Origin: Ruminococcaceae bacterium YRB3002
Lineage (GTDB): Bacteria; Bacillota; Clostridia; Saccharofermentanales; Saccharofermentanaceae
Reading direction: 5' to 3'
DNA length: 64,000 nt
Assembly: GCA_900099715.1 (NCBI GenBank)
Contig: FMTG01000003.1
Span: 1-64,000, forward strand
The notes under the pieces are model-generated. The model had not been told where the DNA came from. It did not search any database and saw only the letters and a list, made by a program, of their open reading frames with translations. Within the stretch, counting starts at the first letter, position 1. The number at the start of each line of letters is the position of its first letter. Below, in pieces: positions 47,680 to 55,647 of the stretch. Position numbers and translations under genes: made by a program.

Positions 47680-49329
47680 ATGAATATTTCGAAGAATAAG
47701 ATATTTACACTAATATATTTAATTGTCTCAGCTATGATAGTCATAGCTCTTTTCGCAAAATGTCCTTATGGGTTCCCTTCAGATGAAGCATTGTATTTAC
47801 TTGTACCCTATCGCTTCATACATGGTGATATTCCAATTCTCCACGAGTGGCATCCTACGCAGATTTGTTATATATGGATTCATCCTTTAGTAGACGCTTA
47901 TCTTTATATTAAAGGCAACACAGAGGGCATTTTTCTTGTTTTCAGATATATTTACACTATTGTTTGGAGTCTGTTTTCTTTCTTTATTTACTACCGACTT
48001 CGCGTCATATCAAACATTGGCGCAGCAACAGTTTCAGTAATGCTGTTAATCTACGCTCCTTATGGTTCCATGTCGCTATACTATAACACAATCGGGATAA
48101 TGACTCTGTTGTCGTGTTTTGTGATATTGGCAACAGCTAAAACACATACTACTATTCAACATATAGTTGCTGGATTTCTTTTCGCTATGGCGGTAACATG
48201 TTGTCCTTACCTTCTTATTTTGTTCTTTCTCATGGTTGTTAATTATGCTGTTCTTAGAGCAAAAGGACAAAAAGAGGCTATTCTTCATCTAGTACATTTG
48301 ACCTTAGGCTCCATCATAGCTTTTATTGTTTTTTGTTTTTACTATTTCCGTAATTCTTCTCTGTCTATGATAATTGGATCAATTCATTATCTGTTGGAAG
48401 ATCGGGAGCATCAATATGTCTTTGGAGATAAACTGATCACGTATTTGGTATCACTTTTTTCTCCAACGGTTTTATACTTTCTATGCGTTGTATCATTTGT
48501 AATATGTTGTATTGTTGTCAGCTTTAAAAAGAGTTCCACTGCCAAGAAAACAGGCTTCATTATAACTGTGGTTCTCATTCTTATCATGCAAATTGACCTT
48601 ATTGCGGAGATCAACTACATTAACTCATACATGATTGCCCCCAGCTTACTTGGAATTTATTCCATTCTGTTTTCACACAAACCTACAATACGACGTATAT
48701 TTCAGTTTATATGGATTCCCGGACTCGTTTATACCTTTTGCCTTCACATGTCATCAAATTTAGGATTCTCTGCTGTTGCATCAGCAGCCTCCTTGATGAG
48801 TGCAGCATCGATACTGTCTGCTGTGGTTTTCATAGAGGACGATTTTACAGAGTTTAAATCCATAATAGCATTATTTGGAATTCTGTCTCTATTCCAAATT
48901 GGATTGCAGTTTACCTACCGCATGAACTATGTTTATTGCGAATCCGCCATTAAATATATGACAGCAACATCTGATATTGGAACCACTAAAGGTCTTCGGA
49001 TTACGGAGAAACGTCTCTACTATTACAAATACATGCTCAACGATACGCTTCCGCTCAGAGATGAAAGCATTGACAAGGTCCTCATCCTATCCCCGGAATC
49101 CTGGCTCTATCTCGATGTGAACAAGAACATCGGCTCCTATACATGCTGGTCGCCGTATATCGACGGATATACCATTGAACTGCTCGATGAGTATTATTCC
49201 CTGTACCCTGATATGAAGCCTTCAGCAATTTACGTGGAATCCTACTACAACGATCTGGTCCCTCTTCTCAACAACCGCGGCTATACAGGTTCAGAGACAC
49301 CTCTCGGCGGGTATATCCTGTATAAGTAA
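47680..49329 (+). CDS. GT-C-like polytopic membrane protein
   Basis: A 549-residue protein with about ten membrane helices. The first loop contains PSDEALYLLVPYRFIHGD, comparable with the acidic catalytic loop of GT-C glycosyltransferases (ArnT/PMT type), and HPTQICYIWIHPLVDAYLY follows. The C-terminal 110 residues are soluble. Bases up to about 49040 are AT-rich, while the last 280 match the rest of the window, so the gene looks like a recombinant of foreign and resident DNA. It would transfer sugar from a lipid carrier outside the membrane if the assignment holds. Confidence 0.6.
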   Translation: MNISKNKIFTLIYLIVSAMIVIALFAKCPYGFPSDEALYLLVPYRFIHGDIPILHEWHPTQICYIWIHPLVDAYLYIKGNTEGIFLVFRYIYTIVWSLFSFFIYYRLRVISNIGAATVSVMLLIYAPYGSMSLYYNTIGIMTLLSCFVILATAKTHTTIQHIVAGFLFAMAVTCCPYLLILFFLMVVNYAVLRAKGQKEAILHLVHLTLGSIIAFIVFCFYYFRNSSLSMIIGSIHYLLEDREHQYVFGDKLITYLVSLFSPTVLYFLCVVSFVICCIVVSFKKSSTAKKTGFIITVVLILIMQIDLIAEINYINSYMIAPSLLGIYSILFSHKPTIRRIFQFIWIPGLVYTFCLHMSSNLGFSAVASAASLMSAASILSAVVFIEDDFTEFKSIIALFGILSLFQIGLQFTYRMNYVYCESAIKYMTATSDIGTTKGLRITEKRLYYYKYMLNDTLPLRDESIDKVLILSPESWLYLDVNKNIGSYTCWSPYIDGYTIELLDEYYSLYPDMKPSAIYVESYYNDLVPLLNNRGYTGSETPLGGYILYK

Positions 49330-49330
49330 A

Positions 49331-49361
49331 AAAGTGACAGCGGAGACGGTTCTCCGCTGTC
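49331..49361 (-). terminator. Terminator between convergent genes
   Basis: GACAGCGGAGA/TCTCCGCTGTC (49336-49361) is a perfect 11-bp stem with a CGGT loop. On the minus strand it is followed by ACTTTTTTA, 31 bases after the lipoprotein gene stop. It may serve both strands. Confidence 0.75.
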
Positions 49362-49391
49362 AAATAAAAGATCACATCCAACTAAGAGCGA

Positions 49392-50189
49392 TTACGGCAG
49401 GTAATCCATCATTACCCTAGTAAGTACACCCTTTGTAAACTCGAACTGATACTTGCTCTTGCCGTAGTACTTCTCAGAGCTTCTTGAGTACTCGTATTTG
49501 TCAGTATAATAACCGTCATCACCGTCATAGTGATAAGGCTCCTCACTGGGCTGACCAACTGCAGCAACAAGGCTGTCCATGGTGAGATCGAGAGGAAAAT
49601 TGAAGCTCAGGAGGTTGCTGGTATGCTCGTCGTCAAGGCTGGGAAGCGAGATGCTGCTGATAACACACTGGCTCATGGGCTGAGCAGCGCCGGAAGTGTT
49701 CATAACACTGATGTTTGCTGACCAGTAGTCCTCCAGCTTGAGTCTGAAGCCCATTGACTCATGGTTGTTCTCGAGCTCCTCATTCACATCCTTCAGATCG
49801 CGCTCCTCGAAAGGAACTCCGTCATCGATCATCTCCTGAAGTGTTGTAACGCCGAGCGTATACTTCTTACCATTGTAGTAGAAGCTCATATCATCAAAAT
49901 CGATAAAGTCTGATGTCTTAGGCTCGGGATTGGGTGACTTCTGAGTTGTTGCAGCGGTTGACTCCTCTGTTGTCTCCTCTGTCTTCTCAGATGTCTCAGA
50001 GGTCTTATCCTCCTCTTCCTCATCATCCTCATCGTCCTCGTCATCATCTTCGTCTTCATCATCGTACTCGTCTTCATAACGGTCATCGTCGTCATCCTTA
50101 GAGTTCTTGCTCTTGGAAGAAGAACAAGAAGCCATTGAAGCAACCATAACGAAAGCAAGAAGAACGCACAAGATCTTACGCATTTTCAT
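49392..50189 (-). CDS. Lipoprotein with acidic linker, unknown
   Basis: A 265-residue protein. A signal peptide ends in the lipobox VASMASC. A strongly acidic Asp/Glu tract (about residues 32-62) and a Thr/Glu/Ser-rich linker follow. The folded domain (about 95-265) has the pattern FYYNGKKYTLGVTTLQEMID and a hydrophobic core like a small beta-rich lipoprotein domain. Location: outer face of the cytoplasmic membrane. It is monocistronic with the terminator at 49331-49361. Confidence 0.75.
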   Translation of the reverse strand: MKMRKILCVLLAFVMVASMASCSSSKSKNSKDDDDDRYEDEYDDEDEDDDEDDEDDEEEEDKTSETSEKTEETTEESTAATTQKSPNPEPKTSDFIDFDDMSFYYNGKKYTLGVTTLQEMIDDGVPFEERDLKDVNEELENNHESMGFRLKLEDYWSANISVMNTSGAAQPMSQCVISSISLPSLDDEHTSNLLSFNFPLDLTMDSLVAAVGQPSEEPYHYDGDDGYYTDKYEYSRSSEKYYGKSKYQFEFTKGVLTRVMMDYLP

Positions 50190-50280
50190 CGTTCATTAAC
50201 TCCCTTTGTAATCACAGATATATTAGTCCTGCCCCTCTCCGGGCAAAACATGATAATCATACCACAACTGAGAAAACAAA

Positions 50281-51348
50281 CTATCCAAAATACTTGGCGA
50301 ATCTGGCCTGATCTATTGTAAATAATATATTCCCGAGTCTGTCTGCTGCATCGATGAGCATCCTCTCATATGTGCACTGCAGCGGAGAGATCTTATTCTC
50401 ATCCCCGGTATTCATCCTGTTGCTGCAGCCGCAGGAATTGGTACATCTCTTATTCAGCTCACAGTTCCTGCAAGTCTCCGGCATATTGGACTTCGCAGCA
50501 AGAGCGCTGACACGGCTCTCATCCACACCGTCAAATACATTTCCCATAAGGTAATCGGGATCACCAACAAATGAGGTGCACGGATACAGATCGCCTCTCA
50601 CGTCCACCTGCATCTGTCTCACGCCCAGATGACATCTGGATGCAGGATTGACACCCTTTATACATTCAGTGATCTTTGAACAGAGAGGAGTTACCTTAAA
50701 CCGGTCACTCTTTCTGAAGAGTTCAGTCATATAATCGACAGTCTTATCAAGCTCTCCGCGAAGTATCTCCATATCACCGTCAGTCCAGTTAACGCGGGAA
50801 CCATACGCAAGAACGCATGAAGCCTGCTTAAAACCAAGGTCGTGAACGTGCTTCACGGATTCCGCATAATACGGTACAGCCTGAGGAGCCACAGTTATAA
50901 GTGCGACCGAGTCAGGCAGATATTTAAGGAGAAGCTCCGCTTTCTCACGGAGCACGGCTGAGGTGGATGAATGATCCTTATCTGCAAACCTTCTTGATAT
51001 ATCCTGCCCCAGAGCATCGTAGGACAGACCTATGACCATCCCTGCCTCCTTTGCCCGCTTGAGGAAATCCTCATCCAGCAATGTTCCGTTGGAAGTCATC
51101 TTACATGCGAATGGCTTGCCGGAAGAATCTGACATGGTTTTCGCGCGGTCAAGTGCCTTCAGGATCAGATCCTTCTTCAGCATCGGCTCCCCGCCGAAGA
51201 AACATACGCCGGCATTCTGTCCTTTTGAGAAAGCGAGTTCCAGCGCTTTGTAAAGAACTTCCTCCGGCATATCACAGGGCCTTTTGACCCTGAGACAGTA
51301 GCTGCAGTCCATGTTGCAGCGTTCTGTAAGATGAAGTGTCAGGTTCAT
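50281..51348 (-). CDS. Radical SAM/SPASM peptide-maturase-like enzyme
   Basis: A 355-residue protein. TERCNMDCSYC gives the CX3CX2C cluster at residues 11-18, and FFGGEPMLKKD follows. The C-terminal SPASM region contains CHLGVRQMQVDVRGDLYPC and the cysteine cluster CRNCELNKRCTNSCGC...C, enough for auxiliary clusters. Enzymes of this layout modify ribosomal peptides or sulphatases. No sulphatase is nearby, but the start overlaps by ATGA the stop of a small repeat-containing lipoprotein (51345-51692), the natural substrate candidate. Confidence 0.85.
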   Translation of the reverse strand: MNLTLHLTERCNMDCSYCLRVKRPCDMPEEVLYKALELAFSKGQNAGVCFFGGEPMLKKDLILKALDRAKTMSDSSGKPFACKMTSNGTLLDEDFLKRAKEAGMVIGLSYDALGQDISRRFADKDHSSTSAVLREKAELLLKYLPDSVALITVAPQAVPYYAESVKHVHDLGFKQASCVLAYGSRVNWTDGDMEILRGELDKTVDYMTELFRKSDRFKVTPLCSKITECIKGVNPASRCHLGVRQMQVDVRGDLYPCTSFVGDPDYLMGNVFDGVDESRVSALAAKSNMPETCRNCELNKRCTNSCGCSNRMNTGDENKISPLQCTYERMLIDAADRLGNILFTIDQARFAKYFG

Positions 51349-51692
51349 TTGGATTCCTGAGTCTCGGGGCAGACATCAACGTCGCCGTCAAGCACGAGTT
51401 CATCTGTCTCATCAGTAGCCGATGTAGTTCCAGGATCGACAGTCTCCCCTCCGTCGATAATGAGCTCATCCGTAGCCGCAGTAGTTGTAGGGGCTATATC
51501 CTCCCCTCCATCGATAGCTACTTCACCTGACAGTTCCACATCAGATGTCTCATATGTGACCATAGTCTCATCTCCGACTATGTCAGGTTTCCACGGGGCC
51601 TTGCACCCTGCCAGAGACGTAGCAACCACGGCAACCGTAAGGCCTGCTGCATACAGTGGCTTCTTATAGTCCTTAACCTGTTCGATCTTCAT
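51345..51692 (-). CDS. Small lipoprotein with three DGG-type repeats, candidate substrate of the radical SAM enzyme
   Basis: A 115-residue protein. MKIEQVKDYKKPLYAAG begins a signal sequence ending in the lipobox SLAGC. The rest is acidic and repetitive: VAIDGGEDIAP, LIIDGGETVDP and LVLDGDVDVCP, the first two followed by Thr-rich and ATDE segments. The start at 51692 follows GGAGGATAGGAG. It is translationally coupled to the SPASM enzyme. A modified peptide anchored to the membrane as a lipoprotein is a reasonable inference. No peptidase or exporter is adjacent. Confidence 0.65.
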   Translation of the reverse strand: MKIEQVKDYKKPLYAAGLTVAVVATSLAGCKAPWKPDIVGDETMVTYETSDVELSGEVAIDGGEDIAPTTTAATDELIIDGGETVDPGTTSATDETDELVLDGDVDVCPETQESK

Positions 51693-51716
51693 TCTCCTAT
51701 CCTCCAAGATCCAACT

Positions 51717-52709
51717 CTAATTCAGTATTCCCGTTACTCTTCCGTCTTCATCTACTGTATAATCGTGAGCCTTGACCGGCGCCTGGCAATGCGGACAGTT
51801 CAGATGGTGTCCCACAACATAGACTCCTCCGCAGTAGTCACACTGCTCCTGACGAACAACATCCTCATCGCACAGTACCGCCGACTGAAGCGCCTTATCC
51901 CTCTTGGGATGTATATCCAGCATCAGAAAAGCATGGATACCGCAGAAGATCAGTATGAAGAGCGATGCTGCCAGCATACTCCCGTTAAATCTTGACTTCA
52001 TTATCCCTAGTGTCACTTCCTCAAAAGCGGCAGCGATAGCATCAGCTCTTCCCGTATCCTTCTTAAGGAATTCCTTCTGCAGCGCCTTAGTGAACTTATC
52101 TGCCTGTGCCGCCGTGATGATGGGATCAGTATCGTCTCCCTGCATGCCTTCCCAGTACCAATCGTCAAACTCCCCTTTATCGCCTGACGAATATACTATC
52201 AGCCAATGGCATTCATCCTCAAAGGCATTGACATAAAGTTCATAAGCATAATTCTCAAGGTTCGTATAATTCTTCTGCCAGTAACTGTTACTGACAGTCA
52301 TGACCGAAGGCGTGATCCCCGTCTCATCGCGAAAATCCTCCATCGCCCTGATCATCCTGTCCGTATCGCCCAGGACGCCGGTCGTATCACTCACGACTAT
52401 CTTGTCGTCGTAATCCGCATTGATCCTGGAAGGCTTCTCCACCGTGTGGAAGGCGATTCCAATAAACCCCAGTACGAAGAATGGCACATAGAACAGGAGC
52501 AAAAGGAATCTGAGAGGACTCTTCTTCTTTGTCACATCGTAGTTCGCATACACGAACACAGGTTTGTGATCCTGATAGTAGAGATATCTTCTCGCCCCCG
52601 GGAAAGGTGCATTCCTTACCCGTCTTGAAGATCCTGAGCCACCTCTGTGACTATGAGATCCTCCGTGGGACCCTCCGCCATGTGAACCTCCTCCGGAAGA
52701 ATGCGGCAT
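51717..52709 (-). CDS. TPM-domain-like membrane protein with zinc ribbon (third paralogue)
   Basis: A 330-residue protein, MPHSSGGGSHGGGSHGG, with a first helix (about 70-90), TPM-like domain (IVVSDTTGVLGDTDR, AMEDFRDETGITPSV, LENYAYELYVNAFEDECHWL, WEGMQGDDTDPI), a second helix (about 245-265), and ribbon CDYCGGVYVVG/CPHC. It is close to the tandem pair at 19885-21823. Here it sits between a lipoprotein (11 bases upstream) and the small repeat lipoprotein (24 bases downstream) in one unit. Confidence 0.75.
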   Translation of the reverse strand: MPHSSGGGSHGGGSHGGSHSHRGGSGSSRRVRNAPFPGARRYLYYQDHKPVFVYANYDVTKKKSPLRFLLLLFYVPFFVLGFIGIAFHTVEKPSRINADYDDKIVVSDTTGVLGDTDRMIRAMEDFRDETGITPSVMTVSNSYWQKNYTNLENYAYELYVNAFEDECHWLIVYSSGDKGEFDDWYWEGMQGDDTDPIITAAQADKFTKALQKEFLKKDTGRADAIAAAFEEVTLGIMKSRFNGSMLAASLFILIFCGIHAFLMLDIHPKRDKALQSAVLCDEDVVRQEQCDYCGGVYVVGHHLNCPHCQAPVKAHDYTVDEDGRVTGILN

Positions 52710-52720
52710 GCCGGCTCAGA

Positions 52721-53446
52721 TTACTTTGTGTAGTTGCCGAGTTCGAGATCAGCTACCTCCAGGATCTCGGCACTTCCGTCAAGCTTCTCCCAGACTGTAA
52801 CAACTACGAGCTTTCCGGGATCCTCAAGACCCTGAGTTGAAGGTACTTCCTTGCAGACAAATGCGTGATTCGTACCCTCGACTACCTGAGATGCGATATA
52901 TGCTGCAGGGATGTATTCCGCACCTGCAAGTGTCTCACATGCCTTATCGAGGATAGCCTCTCTCTCTCCGTTCAGCATAGCATCATCTGCATATGTCCAT
53001 CCGCCATCGAACTGTCCGTCACCGGTAGCTCCTCCGGCAGGAGTAACATCCTGGAATCCGAGGACCTCTGTCGTTCCGTCAAGCTTCTCGTAGATATAGA
53101 CAAGCTTATATGTAGGTGTTGCATCGGGTGCCACTACAGTTGCCTTGCACAGGTAGCAGTGATTCGTGCCTGCCACGACCTGGGATGCAAGATATGCAAC
53201 CGGCTCGTAGTCAACGCCGAGCAATGTCTTCATAGCATTTTCGAACAGTGTCCTCTGCTCATCCCTGACATTGGGGCTTGCGGACATTGCCCACCCGCCG
53301 ACAACAGGCTCTGCCTGTGACTCGATTACTGTGCCTTCAGAGGGCTGTGTCTCTGCAGTATTTTCCTTTGTACAAGCGCTGATCCCTACTGTAAGTATTG
53401 TCATCGCAAGACCTGCTGCGATCATCTTTCTCTTAATGTCTGTCAT
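52721..53446 (-). CDS. Lipoprotein with two cystatin-like domains
   Basis: A 241-residue protein. The lipobox is VGISAC. Two repeats of about 85 residues each have GGW, a helix (LFENAMKTLLG; ILDKACETLAG), Y.P.AY.ASQVV.GTNH and a strand pair ending in L.G..E. The loop ASQVVAGTNHCYLC in the first and ASQVVEGTNHAF in the second carries the QxVxG signature of cystatins, in the same place after an alpha helix. This suggests a cystatin fold and possibly cysteine-protease inhibition, but a similar fold with another role is equally possible. The start follows GGAGG. Confidence 0.65.
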   Translation of the reverse strand: MTDIKRKMIAAGLAMTILTVGISACTKENTAETQPSEGTVIESQAEPVVGGWAMSASPNVRDEQRTLFENAMKTLLGVDYEPVAYLASQVVAGTNHCYLCKATVVAPDATPTYKLVYIYEKLDGTTEVLGFQDVTPAGGATGDGQFDGGWTYADDAMLNGEREAILDKACETLAGAEYIPAAYIASQVVEGTNHAFVCKEVPSTQGLEDPGKLVVVTVWEKLDGSAEILEVADLELGNYTK

Positions 53447-53560
53447 TATTGTTTTACCTCCAAATGTTCTTAACAATATTCTTACCACCGTCATCTCGTT
53501 CTGGTGTTTACACCATTAATACAATCCATCTGCTGATATTGTTGCAGATATTCAAAAAAA

Positions 53561-54268
53561 TTATGCCAAAGCTCCGATATCCACCTCCTGAACAGCAGAT
53601 ACCCTTCCCGGATTCTCTGAATCCAAAGTAATAACAGCCTGTGCTACCTTATATGCCGGGCTGTCCGGTTCTTCCGGTATTACAGCAACGTAATAACAGC
53701 TCAGGTTCTCATTGCTGCCAAGATAAGCCAATGGCACATAGAGATTTCCCCGATCATCCGTAAGGTGACTGTCCATCTGTTCAAGGCTGGAAGCAGCAGT
53801 CGGATCTGAAGGCAATGACCATCCTCCTCCGGCTCCTGGCCATGACAGATCCAGCGTCTTTGTAACCGTAATATTACTGTTCAGGTCTTCATTAACAAAG
53901 ACCAGTTTGTAAGAATCACCATCTATGCAGAGGAAACAATAATTAGCTCCTGCCACTGACTGGCTTCCCAGATAGAGCAGCGCCCTGGATGATGTGCCTG
54001 CCAGTGCACTCTCGGCAACGCCCGATATCATTGGGTCGAGTTCACAGTATTCGTTCGTCTCCCACTGACCAACATAGTCCATCATGCTGTCACCGTCCGA
54101 ACCTCCGGGAACCCTATCGCCACTCCAGGGGCCTTCCTGTTCCGATGAAGTCTGAACCGTCGGTACGAGTTCCGTCTTGTCGTCAGGAGTCAGTGTCTTG
54201 CAGGAGACTGCTGCCCCTGCAACCGTTATGCATAAAACAAGTGACGCTATCCTGCGTGCAGATATCAT
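53561..54268 (-). CDS. Lipoprotein with one clear and one degenerate cystatin-like domain
   Basis: A 235-residue protein with lipobox GAAVSC. The first domain has VAESALAG, then LLYLGSQSVAGANYCFLC and a strand pair, matching the QxVxG pattern of the neighbouring lipoprotein. The second domain (after GGGWSLPSD) keeps VPLAYLGS but its loop reads NENLSCYYV. The start codon overlaps the stop of the membrane-protein gene (ATGA). A 114-base gap separates it from the 53446 start downstream. Confidence 0.62.
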   Translation of the reverse strand: MISARRIASLVLCITVAGAAVSCKTLTPDDKTELVPTVQTSSEQEGPWSGDRVPGGSDGDSMMDYVGQWETNEYCELDPMISGVAESALAGTSSRALLYLGSQSVAGANYCFLCIDGDSYKLVFVNEDLNSNITVTKTLDLSWPGAGGGWSLPSDPTAASSLEQMDSHLTDDRGNLYVPLAYLGSNENLSCYYVAVIPEEPDSPAYKVAQAVITLDSENPGRVSAVQEVDIGALA

Positions 54269-55551
54269 ATCTCAACATTTCCTTCGGGATGTCTGAACAT
54301 ACCGAAGAATGCCTCCCTCTTCTGCTTATTGCGGAGTTTCTTCTCCTCCTTGATCTTCTGTTCCACTATACGGTGATCTCCGTAACCGGTAATGCTCAGT
54401 ATCTCATCGAGCCTGGATTTATACTCTCTGCTGAATACGAGCCTTGCCACACGGCGGTCCTCATCGCTTATCTCCAGGAATCCTTTCTTAAAGATACCTG
54501 CTTCGCGGATATACATATTCTCGAGCCTGATAACAGCTTCGGGTCTCCTCAGGAACTTGCTCCTGTAGATATACGGACCATTATCATCAACTGACAGATA
54601 GAACTTCGATCTCGCCTTGACAACCAGCACTCCGACTCTCGTATTGAGCGAGAATACAGGGATCGCAAGCTCCGAGCCTTCAAGCTTCTTAGGGATCCTC
54701 TTTGCCGTAAGAGGCACTGTCTCATTCCTGTGGAATATCGCCCTCTTGACCGGAGCGATATATATCGCCTTGAAGTATGTGATCGTCCTGTATGCCCATC
54801 TGAACACAAGGATCGACATTAGAAGCAGCAGTGCATAGAAGACATAGAACACTCCCGGATAGTTCTCGGCGATAATAAGGAATGCCGTAACGAAAGCAGC
54901 CCTGATGACCCTGAAAGCCGCAGACATCGTGGCTGACAGTCCCGTGCAGAGTGCCACCAATGCAGAAAGCGCGTAGTTGAAGTATCTTACGAAGAAATAT
55001 GCACAAAGCATGAATATGATCTTGAAGAACTCGGTAATCGCCAGGAGAACGCCTCCCGCTGCATTTGTATTGATCACAGCTGCACCGAATCCTGCAGCAT
55101 TGACTGTACTGCTGCCCTGACCAAGTTCCATTATCGCAACAAACTCAAATGCGAATATCATAAAGGGACCGACATATTTTGTATTGATCTTCTCCATTTC
55201 CTCGCCGATAACTGGAGTCAGCATCGTCAGAGCCACCCACAGGAACGACAGGATCCTTACAGCCCACAGATCGCACAGACCGAAAGAAAGCTTCGGCAGG
55301 AACTCCACGCCCACCTCCTTAAGAATGGACAGCGCAGAAGAAAGCCCCATGATATAAGACGGGCTTATGCTCGTGCCGAATGCGAACTCCGCCGCCTGCT
55401 CGAAAGTGGTCCCGAAGGTTCCCCCATATACCAAAGACACATCGTCGTCAGCAAAATTAACGCACGATATGCACATCATTATCGAGAAGATGATCGCTGC
55501 TATAACATAGAATCTGATGAGTTTCTTGTTGTCAGCATAAAGCCTTTCCAT
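54265..55551 (-). CDS. Polytopic membrane protein with cytoplasmic C-terminus, unknown
   Basis: A 428-residue protein. Hydrophobic segments lie at about 15-35, 90-112, 125-142, 155-195, 200-225 and 230-250. A basic cytoplasmic C-terminal half (about 255-428) contains beta-rich sequence (PVFSLNTRVGVLVVKARSKF) and a lysine-rich tail. No known family. It heads the unit that includes the cystatin-like lipoproteins, so it could act in their export or as a partner. Confidence 0.65.
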   Translation of the reverse strand: MERLYADNKKLIRFYVIAAIIFSIMMCISCVNFADDDVSLVYGGTFGTTFEQAAEFAFGTSISPSYIMGLSSALSILKEVGVEFLPKLSFGLCDLWAVRILSFLWVALTMLTPVIGEEMEKINTKYVGPFMIFAFEFVAIMELGQGSSTVNAAGFGAAVINTNAAGGVLLAITEFFKIIFMLCAYFFVRYFNYALSALVALCTGLSATMSAAFRVIRAAFVTAFLIIAENYPGVFYVFYALLLLMSILVFRWAYRTITYFKAIYIAPVKRAIFHRNETVPLTAKRIPKKLEGSELAIPVFSLNTRVGVLVVKARSKFYLSVDDNGPYIYRSKFLRRPEAVIRLENMYIREAGIFKKGFLEISDEDRRVARLVFSREYKSRLDEILSITGYGDHRIVEQKIKEEKKLRNKQKREAFFGMFRHPEGNVEI

Positions 55552-55647
55552 AACACATTACCTCCTCTCCCTTTTTCCCTTATGCAATTATATCAGAAAT
55601 AATGATAAAATAACAAAAACATACATATTATCTTCAGGAGATACGTT

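Noticed and set aside
50041-50158. Acidic Asp/Glu tract of the 49392-50189 lipoprotein as a simple-sequence artefact or frameshift
   Set aside because: The frame is continuous from lipobox to stop and the codons vary (GAC, GAT, GAG, GAA), so it is a real acidic linker.
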